64,000 bases of DNA from Tissierellaceae bacterium. Lineage in GTDB: Bacteria > Bacillota > Clostridia > Tissierellales > Tissierellaceae. The stretch covers positions 75,202-139,201 of the forward strand of contig JALNZV010000003.1 of NCBI GenBank assembly GCA_023229175.1, written 5' to 3'. Position numbers and translations under genes: made by a program. The notes beneath the pieces are model-generated. The model searched no databases, was not told where the DNA came from, and was given only the letters and a program-made list of their open reading frames with translations. Positions 8,554 through 17,405 of this stretch are shown here, one piece after another (the stretch's first letter is position 1; every line of letters starts with the position of its first letter).

Positions 8554-9459
8554 CTAAATATAGCAAGTTTTTAAATCTTTTTCAACTGTGGCACCTTTGG
8601 TGTCAATCTGTAGTTCCTCTACAGTCCAGCTATTGTCTAGAGTCTTTAAATATTTTTTTATTTTTTTAGTGAATTCTCCATCGTCCTCTTTGGCAACTGC
8701 CATGATTGTAGGCCCTGCACCGCTTAGATAGGCACCAAAGGCTCCATATTGCTGACTTCTGTCTATTATGTCGAAAAAACTTGGTATAAGCTTCCCCCTA
8801 TAGGGCTGATGCAGGACGTCTTTAAATGCGTATTCTAAGAGGTGAAACTTTCCATTGACTAAAGCCGTAAGGAGCATAGATACCCTAGACACGTTATTTG
8901 TACAGTCCTTAAACGGTATGGTCTCCGGAAGCACTTCCCTGGCCTTTTTAGTCGACAATGTAAAGTCAGGTATAAGGGCTACAAATTTTATACCCTTTGC
9001 TATATCTAACCTATTGTATATTGTTTTCCTTCCCTCTACAATAGAGACCACCAATCCGCCTAAAAGAGCAGGTGCCACATTGTCTGGATGACCTTCTATT
9101 TCCGTTGCCAGATCCAATATTTCATCTGTTGTAAGTATTTCTCCACCTAAGTAATTAGCCCCCATTATGCCGCCTATGATACAAGCGGCACTGCTGCCCA
9201 AACCTCTGGACATGGGCACTTGTGCATCCATATGGATTTTTATCCCCTTGGGATTGTATTTTATTTCGTCAAAGGTTCTCATCATGGACCTATAAACTAG
9301 ATTGTTTTTACTGGCTAGGGACTTTTCAACTCCTGTAATCACAAAGCCCTTTTCTATCTCCTCAAATTCAAAATTGTTGTATAGATTTAAGGATATGCCT
9401 AAGGCATCAAATCCAGGCCCCAGGTTTGCACTAGTGGCAGGCACCTTGACTTTAACCAT
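8554..9459 (-). CDS. thrB: homoserine kinase
   Basis: Phosphorylates L-homoserine with ATP for threonine synthase. 301 residues, GHMP-kinase fold: N-terminal VKVPATSANLGPGFDALG, the phosphate loop PMSRGLGSSAACIIGG and the C-terminal AYLSGAGPTIMAVA segment are all intact. Length is normal. ATG at 9459 follows AGGTG by 6 nt; the GTG at 9468 is an alternative. It overlaps the end of thrC by 8 nt, so the two are coupled. Confidence 0.95.
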   Translation of the reverse strand: MVKVKVPATSANLGPGFDALGISLNLYNNFEFEEIEKGFVITGVEKSLASKNNLVYRSMMRTFDEIKYNPKGIKIHMDAQVPMSRGLGSSAACIIGGIMGANYLGGEILTTDEILDLATEIEGHPDNVAPALLGGLVVSIVEGRKTIYNRLDIAKGIKFVALIPDFTLSTKKAREVLPETIPFKDCTNNVSRVSMLLTALVNGKFHLLEYAFKDVLHQPYRGKLIPSFFDIIDRSQQYGAFGAYLSGAGPTIMAVAKEDDGEFTKKIKKYLKTLDNSWTVEELQIDTKGATVEKDLKTCYI

Positions 9460-10936
9460 TTTGTTCACCTACTTGTAATATCCTGGCAACAGTCGATTTC
9501 ATTTCATCTTTTTTACACAGGCTTTTATGGAGTATGTCCTTTGATTTAAGCTCATTTATGGGATTTGGTATCGCTACTTTAGTCCTGCCTTCCAAAAGCT
9601 CTAGTGTCTGAAACTCATCTATATCCTTTGTGTCTAATCCCAATGCCGCCGCTACTGTACTCCCAAACTTATAGGGATTTGCTGTGGATGCTATGACAGT
9701 TACGGTGTCGTCCCCTGTTTCCTCTTTGTATTTCCTATAGACATTGTATGCCACGGCAGTATGGGGGTCCATTAAATAGTATTCTTCATTAAATACTTTT
9801 TCTATGGTCCTCAATACCTCTTTTTCTGTGGAATATCCTCCGTAAAATTCCTCCATGTCTAAATCTTCTGCACTATAGTATCCCTTTGTGTGTAAATCTT
9901 CCATCTTTTCTTTTACGTATTCACAGTTATCTCCACTTAAATGATATAATAGCCTCTCTAAGTTGCTGGATACTAATATGTCCATAGACGGAGACGATGT
10001 AAGTTTTAGTTCCCTTCTGCTGTCGTAGACCTTAGTATTTATAAAGTCATATAATACGTTGTTTTCATTGGAGGCACAAATCAGTTTGTTCACAGGTAGT
10101 CCCATTCTTTTCCCATAGTATGCTGCCAATATGTTGCCGAAGTTTCCCGTAGGGACTACGATATTAATTTTTTGACCTAATGTTGTTTTCCCTTCCTTGA
10201 GCAATTTTATATAAGAGTAAAAGTAATAAACTATTTGAGGTATTAGCCTTCCAATATTTATGGAATTTGCAGATGAAAGCCTGTAGCCTCCCTTTAACAG
10301 TTCCTCCTTAAATCCCTTATGATTAAATATATACTTTACTCCCCTTTGGGCGTCGTCAAAATTGCCCTCTATGCCTATTACAAATGTGTTTTCTCCCTCC
10401 TGGGTAATCATTTGCCTTCTTTGGATTTCCGATACCCCTTTTTCTGGGTAAAATACTATTATTTTTATCCTTTCTTTGTGGGCAAATCCCTCTAAGGCCG
10501 CCTTTCCCGTATCTCCAGAAGTGGCTGTCAATACGACAAGCTTTTCCTTTATATTCTCCTTTTCCATGGCTGTTTTAAGTAGGTAAGGTAGTATTGAGAG
10601 AGCCATATCTTTAAATGCGGAGGTTGGGCCGTAAAATAGCTCTAGAATATGTACATCTCCGACTTCTTCCAGAGGCACTATTTCATTTTTGCTAAATTTG
10701 TAATTATAGGCCTGATCTATAATCGACCTAAGGGGCATTTCTTCTAAACCCGGCAAAAATCCATTTAGGATTTCATAGGCTATGTCCCCATAGCTCATAT
10801 CTGCCATACTTTCCAAATCGGAAATTTCAGGAAATGTTTCAGGTACGAAAAGTCCTCCGTCTCCTGCAATTCCCTCAACTATGGCCCTGCTCCAATTAGC
10901 TGCATTTTTCTTGTTTCTAGTGCTGTTGTAATTCAT
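9452..10936 (-). CDS. thrC: threonine synthase
   Basis: PLP enzyme converting O-phosphohomoserine to threonine. 494 residues, the long form of the family: N-terminal YNSTRNKKN, the PLP-lysine segment FYGPTSAFKDMALSILP and the phosphate-binding ATSGDTGKAALEGF are present, as are the C-terminal STANPYKF residues. ATG at 10936 sits behind GGAGGGG, 12 nt after the aspartokinase stop. It is transcribed in the lysC-hom-lysC-thrC-thrB operon. Confidence 0.95.
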   Translation of the reverse strand: MNYNSTRNKKNAANWSRAIVEGIAGDGGLFVPETFPEISDLESMADMSYGDIAYEILNGFLPGLEEMPLRSIIDQAYNYKFSKNEIVPLEEVGDVHILELFYGPTSAFKDMALSILPYLLKTAMEKENIKEKLVVLTATSGDTGKAALEGFAHKERIKIIVFYPEKGVSEIQRRQMITQEGENTFVIGIEGNFDDAQRGVKYIFNHKGFKEELLKGGYRLSSANSINIGRLIPQIVYYFYSYIKLLKEGKTTLGQKINIVVPTGNFGNILAAYYGKRMGLPVNKLICASNENNVLYDFINTKVYDSRRELKLTSSPSMDILVSSNLERLLYHLSGDNCEYVKEKMEDLHTKGYYSAEDLDMEEFYGGYSTEKEVLRTIEKVFNEEYYLMDPHTAVAYNVYRKYKEETGDDTVTVIASTANPYKFGSTVAAALGLDTKDIDEFQTLELLEGRTKVAIPNPINELKSKDILHKSLCKKDEMKSTVARILQVGEQNG

Positions 10937-10948
10937 GGAACCCCTCCA

Positions 10949-12271
10949 TTATTCGTTTTCAAATGCCCTGTATATGCTTTCCATTGCCTTTTCAAAATCT
11001 TCATTGTCTATTCCTATTATTATGTTGATTAGTTTTGACGAGCCCTGTGTTATCATTCGAACGTTTATATCGCTGTTGCCAAGGGCTGTAAATACTTTTC
11101 CCGATATTCCCTTGGTCTTTGCCATGCCCCTGCCGACGACAGCTATAAGAGCCATATTTGTGTCATGGGTTATGGTGTCTGGATTGCAATATATGCGTAG
11201 TTCTTCCTTTATCTTATCTATTTTCCCGTTGAGTTCTGTATTTGCCGCTACTACGGATACTGTGTCCATACCCGAGGGAATATGTTCTATGGATATTCCA
11301 TTTGTCTCAAATACGGATATGGCCTTCCTTAGGAAACCTTTTTCCTCATTCATCAGGGCTTTTTCTATGTTAATTACTGTAAAATCCTTTCTTCCTGCAA
11401 TTCCCGTAATCTTTCTGGGTTTTTCTGTAGTGGAGTCGTCTACTATCATGGTCCCATGGTCCTCTGGACTGTTGGTGTTTCTTATGTTAATGGGAATTCC
11501 ATGTTTTTTTACTGGAAATATGGATTCCTCGTGAAGTACTGGCGCCCCCATGTAAGATAATTCCCTTAGTTCTTTGTAGGTAATGACTTCTATGGTCTTT
11601 GGATTTTCCACTATTCGCGGATCTGCCATGAGAAATCCCGATACGTCTGTCCAGTTTTCATATAAACTTGCCTTTACTCCATTGGCAATGACTGACCCTG
11701 TAACGTCAGAGCCTCCCCTGGAAAAGGTGACTATATCTCCATTTTCCTTTGCCCCATAAAATCCTGGAATGACGGCATATTTCACGTCTTTTAGTTTTTC
11801 CCCTATTAACATCTCCGTCTTTTCTTCCTCTAATTGTCCCCTGTCGTTAAAAAGTATCAGGTTCTTTGGATCTATGAATTGAAATCCAAGGTAATTTGAA
11901 AGAATGAGGCCATTTAAATATTCTCCCCTACTGCCGCAATAATCCTTTGATGCCCCTTCTTTTATATTGGACTTTATCTCACCTAAAGCCTCTCCTATAT
12001 TTAGTTCCAATTCTAAACCAGTACATATACCCCTGTATCTCTCTTCCACGACATTGTATACTTCGTCAAAGTTTAACCCATGGGTTGCCAGTTGGTGGCA
12101 CATATATAGTAAATCCGTGATTTTATGATCTCTGCTATGTCTCTTTCCAGGGGCAGAGGGAATTATATATCTCCTGTTTTTATCTGATACTATAATTTCC
12201 TTTACTTTTATGAATTGATCCTTATCTGCCAAGGAACTGCCCCCAAATTTTGCTACTACAATATCTCTCAA
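10949..12271 (-). CDS. aspartate kinase, copy 1 (distal to hom)
   Basis: Phosphorylates L-aspartate, the first step to threonine, lysine and methionine. About 440 residues: kinase domain with VVAKFGGSSLAD at the N-terminus, SRGGSDVTGSVIANG and NWTDVSGFLMADPRIV, then two ACT domains (about 300-440) that usually bind threonine or lysine. It is very similar throughout to the second copy on the other side of hom, so this is a duplication. Odd: the second ACT domain reads QGSSKLINIIIG, one residue longer than the usual QGSSxLNIIIG of the other copy. GGAGG lies 8 nt before TTG 12271, which matches the other copy's N-terminus; ATG 12286 lacks a clear ribosome site. Confidence 0.9.
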   Translation of the reverse strand: MRDIVVAKFGGSSLADKDQFIKVKEIIVSDKNRRYIIPSAPGKRHSRDHKITDLLYMCHQLATHGLNFDEVYNVVEERYRGICTGLELELNIGEALGEIKSNIKEGASKDYCGSRGEYLNGLILSNYLGFQFIDPKNLILFNDRGQLEEEKTEMLIGEKLKDVKYAVIPGFYGAKENGDIVTFSRGGSDVTGSVIANGVKASLYENWTDVSGFLMADPRIVENPKTIEVITYKELRELSYMGAPVLHEESIFPVKKHGIPINIRNTNSPEDHGTMIVDDSTTEKPRKITGIAGRKDFTVINIEKALMNEEKGFLRKAISVFETNGISIEHIPSGMDTVSVVAANTELNGKIDKIKEELRIYCNPDTITHDTNMALIAVVGRGMAKTKGISGKVFTALGNSDINVRMITQGSSKLINIIIGIDNEDFEKAMESIYRAFENE

Positions 12272-12288
12272 TTTACACGCCTCCATAT

Positions 12289-13497
12289 CTAATCTTGAAT
12301 TCTAGCTAAAAAATACTTTTCATCCTGTATATTTAGGTTGGCCAATAATTTATCTACTTCCTGGAACTCGACTTCTCTTGTAATAGCTGCAAAGTTCGGG
12401 TCTAATATTTTCTCTGCCAAGCCTTTTATCTCCTCTGGTATTTCTCCACTGCCTAAGCTTATCCTTAAATAGTATTTACCCTTTATTTCTTCGTTGCGGT
12501 TCTTCAATTTTCTTGAACCTAGGATATTCTTTTTTCTATAGGTCCCCTTTAGAATGTCTATGACATCCTTCAATACTGCATTGGCAGTAGGCAGCTTTCC
12601 CGCTCCAGCCCCAAAGAATTTTAATTCCCCCACGTTGTTTCCCTCTAAAGATATGGCATTAAAGGCCATATTCACATTGGCAAAATAGGAGTCACTTCTA
12701 AGCAATACAGGCTCTACTACAGCGGTGAATTTTTCATCTATAATGTTTGTCTCCCCTATTAGTTTTACCGTATATCCCAGTTTCTTTATTTGCTCTACGT
12801 CGAAGGAACTTATGCTGCTTATGCCCCTAACCAATACGTCATTTTCCTTTACTTCCCCTTTGAGTCCTATGGTGCTCAGTATCCTAAGTTTTCTTTGAGT
12901 GTCGTATCCATCCACATCTGATGATGGATTGGCCTCTGCGTATCCAAGGTCCTGTGCAATCTTAAGAGTTTCACCATAGTCTAAGCCCTCCTCAAACATC
13001 CTTGTGAGTATATAGTTTGATGTGCCATTTAGTATTCCCTGTATATGGCTTATATCGTTTAAGGCTATTTCCTCTTTCAGAGGTTTTAATATGGGTATTC
13101 CTCCGCCTACGCTTGCCTCGTATAGAAAAGCTCTATCCTTTTCCTTGGCTAAGTTGCTCAACTCTTCAAAGTATTTAGATACTATGGCTTTATTGGCAGT
13201 TACTACGTGTTTTCCTTGCTCCAAGGCCTTTCTTATGTTTTTGTAACTTTCTTCCACATCGCTGGTAGCCTCTATTACTACCATAATATCCTTATCCTCT
13301 AATATTTCCTCAACCCTATAAGTTATCTTTTCCTTTGGTATTTCTTCGCTTCTTTCCTTGTCCTTGTTCTTCACCAATATCTTCTTTACATTTACATCTT
13401 CGCCTACTAATTTCTTTAATTCTTCTTGGCTGCTGTTTACTATTTCAACTACTCCTTGTCCCACTGTCCCTAGTCCAAGTAATCCTATATTTATCAT
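12289..13497 (-). CDS. hom: homoserine dehydrogenase
   Basis: NAD(P)H-dependent reduction of aspartate semialdehyde to homoserine. 402 residues: Rossmann motif GLLGLGTVGQGVVE, catalytic domain with the GGGIPILKPL and GILNGTSNYILTRM segments and the YAEANPSSDVDGYD motif, and a C-terminal ACT-like region that is typical of Gram-positive Hom. ATG at 13497 behind AGGAGTG; the frame is open upstream into the preceding aspartokinase gene. It lies between two aspartokinase genes. Confidence 0.95.
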   Translation of the reverse strand: MINIGLLGLGTVGQGVVEIVNSSQEELKKLVGEDVNVKKILVKNKDKERSEEIPKEKITYRVEEILEDKDIMVVIEATSDVEESYKNIRKALEQGKHVVTANKAIVSKYFEELSNLAKEKDRAFLYEASVGGGIPILKPLKEEIALNDISHIQGILNGTSNYILTRMFEEGLDYGETLKIAQDLGYAEANPSSDVDGYDTQRKLRILSTIGLKGEVKENDVLVRGISSISSFDVEQIKKLGYTVKLIGETNIIDEKFTAVVEPVLLRSDSYFANVNMAFNAISLEGNNVGELKFFGAGAGKLPTANAVLKDVIDILKGTYRKKNILGSRKLKNRNEEIKGKYYLRISLGSGEIPEEIKGLAEKILDPNFAAITREVEFQEVDKLLANLNIQDEKYFLARIQD

Positions 13498-13507
13498 CTC
13501 ATCACTC

Positions 13508-14827
13508 CTAATCGTTTTCAAAGGCTTTGTATACGCTTTCAATTGCCGTATCAAAATCCTCGTTTTCTATTCCTATTATTATATTTAGCTCTGAAGAGCC
13601 TTGGGTTATCATCCTTATATTGACTCCTGCTTCCTTCATGGCGGTGAATACCTTGGCGGAAATACCTTGGGTTCTTATCATTCCCCTACCTACTACAGCT
13701 ATAAGTGCCATATTTGCATCGTATGTTATGGTATCTGGGTTGCAATATATGCGAAGTTCCTCTTTTATCTTTTCAAATTTGCCATTCATACGGGTATTGG
13801 ATACTATAACTGATATGGAATCTATGCCCGATGGTATATGTTCTATATCAATATTATTTGTCTCAAATACGGAAATTACTTTTCTTAAAAATCCCTTTTC
13901 CTCATTTCTAAGTGTCTTTTCTATGGTAATTACTGTAAAGTCCTTTTTCCCCGCTATACCCGTTATGCTTCCCGTACTGACGTAGGACTGGTCATCTACT
14001 ATCATGGTGCCCATGTCTCCTGGCATATTGGTGTTTTTTATGTTAATGGGAATTCCGTGTTTTTTTACTGGAAATATGGATTCTTCGTGAAGTACTGGTG
14101 CCCCCATATAAGATAATTCTCTTAATTCTTTGTAGGTAATCACCTCTATGGGCTTTGGGTTTTCAACTATTCGCGGGTCTGCCATGAGAAATCCCGATAC
14201 ATCTGTCCAGTTTTCGTATAGTCTAGCTTTGACTCCATTGGCTATGATAGACCCTGTAACGTCAGAGCCTCCCCTGGAAAAGGTGACTATATCTCCATTT
14301 TCCTTTGCCCCATAAAATCCTGGAATGACAGCGTATTTCACGTCTTTTAGTTTTTCCCCTATTAACATCTCCGTCTTTTCTTCCTCTAATTGTCCCCTGT
14401 CGTTAAAAAGTATCAGGTTCTTCGGATCTATAAATTCAAATCCAAGGTAACTGGATAGCATTAGCCCGTTTAAATACTCCCCGCGGCTTCCGCAATAGTC
14501 CCTTGAGGCCCCACCCTTTATTTCTTCCTTTATTTCCCTTAGATTGTCTTCTATATTTAAATTGAGATTTAACCCCTTGCAGATGCCCGTATATCTCTCT
14601 TCTACGACATTGTATACTTCGTCAAAGTTCAATCCATGGGTTGCTAGTTGGTGGCACATATATAGTAAATCCGTGATTTTATGATCTCTGCTATGCCTCT
14701 TTCCAGGGGCAGAGGGAATTATATATCTCCTGTTTTTATCCGACTCTATGATGTCTTTTACTTTTATGAATTGGTCTTTGTCTGCCAAAGAGCTGCCTCC
14801 AAATTTCGCTACTACAACATCAACCAT
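13508..14827 (-). CDS. aspartate kinase, copy 2 (first gene of the threonine operon)
   Basis: 439 residues with the same architecture as the copy at 10949-12271: FGGSSLADKDQF, SRGGSDVTGSIIANG, NWTDVSGFLMADPRI and two C-terminal ACT domains, the second with a standard QGSSELNIIIG. Because it directly follows the T-box leader it is probably the threonine-pathway aspartokinase. ATG at 14827 is preceded by AAGGGAGG. The frame extends 29 codons upstream into the leader, which is not coding. Confidence 0.93.
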   Translation of the reverse strand: MVDVVVAKFGGSSLADKDQFIKVKDIIESDKNRRYIIPSAPGKRHSRDHKITDLLYMCHQLATHGLNFDEVYNVVEERYTGICKGLNLNLNIEDNLREIKEEIKGGASRDYCGSRGEYLNGLMLSSYLGFEFIDPKNLILFNDRGQLEEEKTEMLIGEKLKDVKYAVIPGFYGAKENGDIVTFSRGGSDVTGSIIANGVKARLYENWTDVSGFLMADPRIVENPKPIEVITYKELRELSYMGAPVLHEESIFPVKKHGIPINIKNTNMPGDMGTMIVDDQSYVSTGSITGIAGKKDFTVITIEKTLRNEEKGFLRKVISVFETNNIDIEHIPSGIDSISVIVSNTRMNGKFEKIKEELRIYCNPDTITYDANMALIAVVGRGMIRTQGISAKVFTAMKEAGVNIRMITQGSSELNIIIGIENEDFDTAIESVYKAFEND

Positions 14828-14860
14828 TTTCAATCCTCCCTTATTTAACAAAAAAGTATA

Positions 14861-15072
14861 TAAAAAAACTCGCCCTAATAGGACGAGTTTATTTCTCGCT
14901 TCCACCCAAAACATTCAAGTATAGCTTTAACGCAGCAAACGCATACCCCTACTATATTTCAGGATTGAGCTCATAGGTGGTTTTCAACCTAGTGTATCAA
15001 AGAAGTCTTTCAGCCGGTGAACTTCTATCTCTTTTGACCTTAAAAGATTTACTCGTCCTAATCAAAGCTTTT
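14861..15072 (-). promoter_or_regulatory. T-box leader of the threonine operon
   Basis: The minus-strand RNA has an AGUA element after the 5' stem (UUAGGACGAGUA), an AGAGA bulge, a closed terminal stem AGAAGU/ACUUCU, a T-box core GGGTGGAAGCG at 14907-14897 and a terminator (ACUCG/CGAGU stem extended by four pairs) with T7 at 14867-14861. The antiterminator bulge UGGA pairs with a UCCA tRNA end, which fits Gram-positive tRNA-Thr and not tRNA-Tyr. The specifier region reads GAUACACUAG: ACA (Thr) is the sensible codon, although strict alignment to the Trp and Ser leaders would put UAC one base earlier. Confidence 0.82.
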
Positions 15073-15076
15073 TAAC

Positions 15077-15105
15077 ATTATACTACATTTGTCCCACGAT
15101 TTAAA
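15077..15105 (-). promoter_or_regulatory. promoter of the threonine operon leader
   Basis: A consensus TATAAT on the minus strand at 15082-15077, with a weak TTTAAA at 15105-15100 and 17 nt between them. Confidence 0.55.
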
Positions 15106-15147
15106 GCATTATTTTATTTATTTTAATTTTTTGTGTCGAAAGAGGAT

Positions 15148-16695
15148 TTAAAGCCTTAAATCCCCCATTAATATACCTGTTATATCCCCCGATGAATTTT
15201 TTACTGGGACTGCCATGGCTATGCAATAATTGTTAGTGTCTACAGATATATAAGGTTCGGATATATAGCTGGCCCCTTTTATGGCTTCTTTGAAATAAGG
15301 CCTGTGTCCAAAATTTACATATACTTCGTCCTCTGTGTAGTCCAAAGTAATGGCCTTTCTCATTCCACTTTTCTCCATGGTGGCAAATAATTCGAATTGA
15401 GGTAAATCCTTAATCTTCTTCAATAAATGTTCCGTGGAACTTTTGTACTCCATTTTTGCCAATATGGGCTCCTTTGCCATCTCTATTAGGGCATCTAAGC
15501 CGTTGTCGATATATTTTTGGGTATGGCTGTCTATTGTATAGTTCTTTACAAATCCTTCTATATACTGCTCTATTTCCCTATTCATATCTATGAGATTAGA
15601 CAACCTCATAAACGTCTCCTCTGTAGTGCTGGCTTGGTTCTCTGAGGAGGCCGCCATTTCCTCCGTGGCCGCTGCTATGCTCTCAAATGTATAGGATGTG
15701 GTCCTTACGATGTCAACAACCTGACCTATTTTTTCTTCCTGATTGTTGACGTATTTATTTATTTCATTAAATGCCGTAAATATGTCCTTTGTTTCCCTAT
15801 TTATTTGCCCTAGATACTCCCTAGTTGTATACGAAAACTCTACATATTCTTTTATGGATTTAATTTCATCTTCCATTTCATTTGATATCAATAGTATTTC
15901 ACTTTTTATGCTCTCTACAACATCTTGTATTTGCTTTGATTGTACTGCGGAGTCCTCTGCCAGTTTCTTTACTTCATTGGCTACTACGGCAAATCCCCTT
16001 CCTGCTTCTCCGGCCCTGGCTGCTTCTATGGCCGCATTGAGTGCTAGTAAATTTATGCTTTCTGTTATATTATTTACTTTGTCAGAAATGGTCTGTATCA
16101 TAATGGTATGGTCTTCCAATTGCTTTATTTGCTTTGCCGACTCCGAACTTCTCCTTGCGGAGTCGTCTAGTTTTTCTATTAAGGCCTCAAAATTTTTACT
16201 GCTAGACTCTATGGTATCTATGGTCTCGTTGACCTTTTTGCTCATCTCATTGGACTGCTCTACGATTTGTCTGGATACATCCATGGCCTCAGTAGAATAG
16301 TCCTCAGCTTTTTTCATGGAATACATTTGCTCTTCCATGGACTTTGCTATGTCGTTTACTACGTTTACGGTTTCTTTTGTGGACATATTAATCTTCATGG
16401 TGTCGTCGTTTAATTCATTGGTATAGTTTACTGTTTTATCTGTCAATGTAATTATTTGGGCTATTAAATTTCTAATTTTTAATATTAGGTTATTAAGATT
16501 TGCATGTAACTTGCCTAAAAGGCCCATTTGTTCCATTTTCATTTCCTTTGTAAGATCCCCTTGGGATACATTGGCTAAAAAATCGTTGACCTTATTATAA
16601 CTCTTTCTGAATTTACCTACAAAATACAATGCTGCCATTATCCAAATAACTTGTAAGGCCCCTAATACATAGGCTATTGTCCTATATTTCTCCAT
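15148..16695 (-). CDS. methyl-accepting chemotaxis protein with C-terminal PDC/Cache-like domain
   Basis: 515 residues. One membrane segment near residues 8-25, a HAMP-like stretch (about 30-80), then the MCP signalling coiled coil whose tip is intact (SINLLALNAAIEAARAGEAG at roughly 215-235). Unusually, a further domain follows the signalling coil (about 415-515) and resembles the membrane-distal half of a PDC/Cache sensor: FGHRPYFKEAIKGASYISEP, then IAMAVPVKNSSGDITGILMG. Cache domains normally sit outside the cell before the coil; here the sensor would be cytoplasmic. ATG at 16695; it is transcribed alone. Confidence 0.85.
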   Translation of the reverse strand: MEKYRTIAYVLGALQVIWIMAALYFVGKFRKSYNKVNDFLANVSQGDLTKEMKMEQMGLLGKLHANLNNLILKIRNLIAQIITLTDKTVNYTNELNDDTMKINMSTKETVNVVNDIAKSMEEQMYSMKKAEDYSTEAMDVSRQIVEQSNEMSKKVNETIDTIESSSKNFEALIEKLDDSARRSSESAKQIKQLEDHTIMIQTISDKVNNITESINLLALNAAIEAARAGEAGRGFAVVANEVKKLAEDSAVQSKQIQDVVESIKSEILLISNEMEDEIKSIKEYVEFSYTTREYLGQINRETKDIFTAFNEINKYVNNQEEKIGQVVDIVRTTSYTFESIAAATEEMAASSENQASTTEETFMRLSNLIDMNREIEQYIEGFVKNYTIDSHTQKYIDNGLDALIEMAKEPILAKMEYKSSTEHLLKKIKDLPQFELFATMEKSGMRKAITLDYTEDEVYVNFGHRPYFKEAIKGASYISEPYISVDTNNYCIAMAVPVKNSSGDITGILMGDLRL

Positions 16696-16769
16696 ATTCT
16701 TCCCCCTAACATTTAATGCCTTTTTATGCTCATATTTCTAGTGTAGAATAAGTGACATAAACTGTCAAT

Positions 16770-16817
16770 ACTTACGAAAAAGTAAGTATCATACAAAAAA
16801 GTGCTTACTTGCTAAAT
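16770..16817 (+). promoter_or_regulatory. putative HxlR-type operator, copy A
   Basis: Inverted repeat ACTTAC-N6-GTAAGT at 16770-16787, followed by ACAAAAA and a second half element GTGCTTACTTGCTAAAT (16801-16817). Almost the same 48-bp arrangement lies at 19068-19115 beside the hxlR-like gene. It sits about 90 nt before the FMN-binding protein gene at 16907, suggesting control by that regulator. Confidence 0.65.
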
Positions 16818-16906
16818 CCTCCTATTAAATTTATAATTGTCTTATAAATAAAAGTATTAAATTATCTATTTATATGTAAAATATTAAATTTGAGGAGTGT
16901 ATAAAA

Positions 16907-17284
16907 ATGATTGATGAAAAATTTATAGAGACGTTGACCTCCCCGCCGGATTCCGGCTTTGCAATTGTAACTCAAGGGCCATCAGAGCCCCATGTAGTCA
17001 ATTCTTGGAATAGCTATGTCCACATTGCCGAGGACGGAACATTGCTCATTCCCGCAGGTAGAATGACAAAGACTGAGGAAAATCTAGAGAAAAACAATAA
17101 TATTCAATTGACTGTAACAAATAGGGAAGTCATGGGCAAATCCTATAAGGGAACTGGCTTTCTAGTTAAGGGAACTGGCTCATTTTTAAAAGAAGGACCT
17201 GACTTTGACACTATAAAGGCAAAATTTCCTTGGGCAAGGGCTGCCTTGGCAGTAAAAGTTATTTCCATTGAACAAACTCTGTAA
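16907..17284 (+). CDS. pyridoxamine 5'-phosphate oxidase-fold (FMN-binding split barrel) protein
   Basis: 125 residues of the small PNPOx-like flavin-binding family: FAIVTQGPSEPHVVNSWNSY is the first barrel strand region, followed by LLIPAGRMTKTEENLEKNN, the family's FMN-contact segment. Such proteins bind FMN or F420-like cofactors; substrate unknown. ATG behind GAGGAG. It is preceded by a copy of the operator found at the HxlR regulator, suggesting a redox or electrophile response. Confidence 0.8.
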   Translation: MIDEKFIETLTSPPDSGFAIVTQGPSEPHVVNSWNSYVHIAEDGTLLIPAGRMTKTEENLEKNNNIQLTVTNREVMGKSYKGTGFLVKGTGSFLKEGPDFDTIKAKFPWARAALAVKVISIEQTL

Positions 17285-17405
17285 ATAAACGTGTAAATAT
17301 AATCTTTTCAAAATCTTCTGTTAAATCATAGCTGTTTATGAATTTTTATGGGTATTAATATTATAAGGTTCACATAATCATATAATATTTAAAGGGGGAG
17401 AGATT

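Noticed and set aside
14861..15072. Tyrosine T-box or lysine riboswitch as the identity of the aspartokinase leader
   Set aside because: The T-box core and terminator exclude a lysine riboswitch; UGGA and operon content argue against tyrosine, though one alignment gives UAC.
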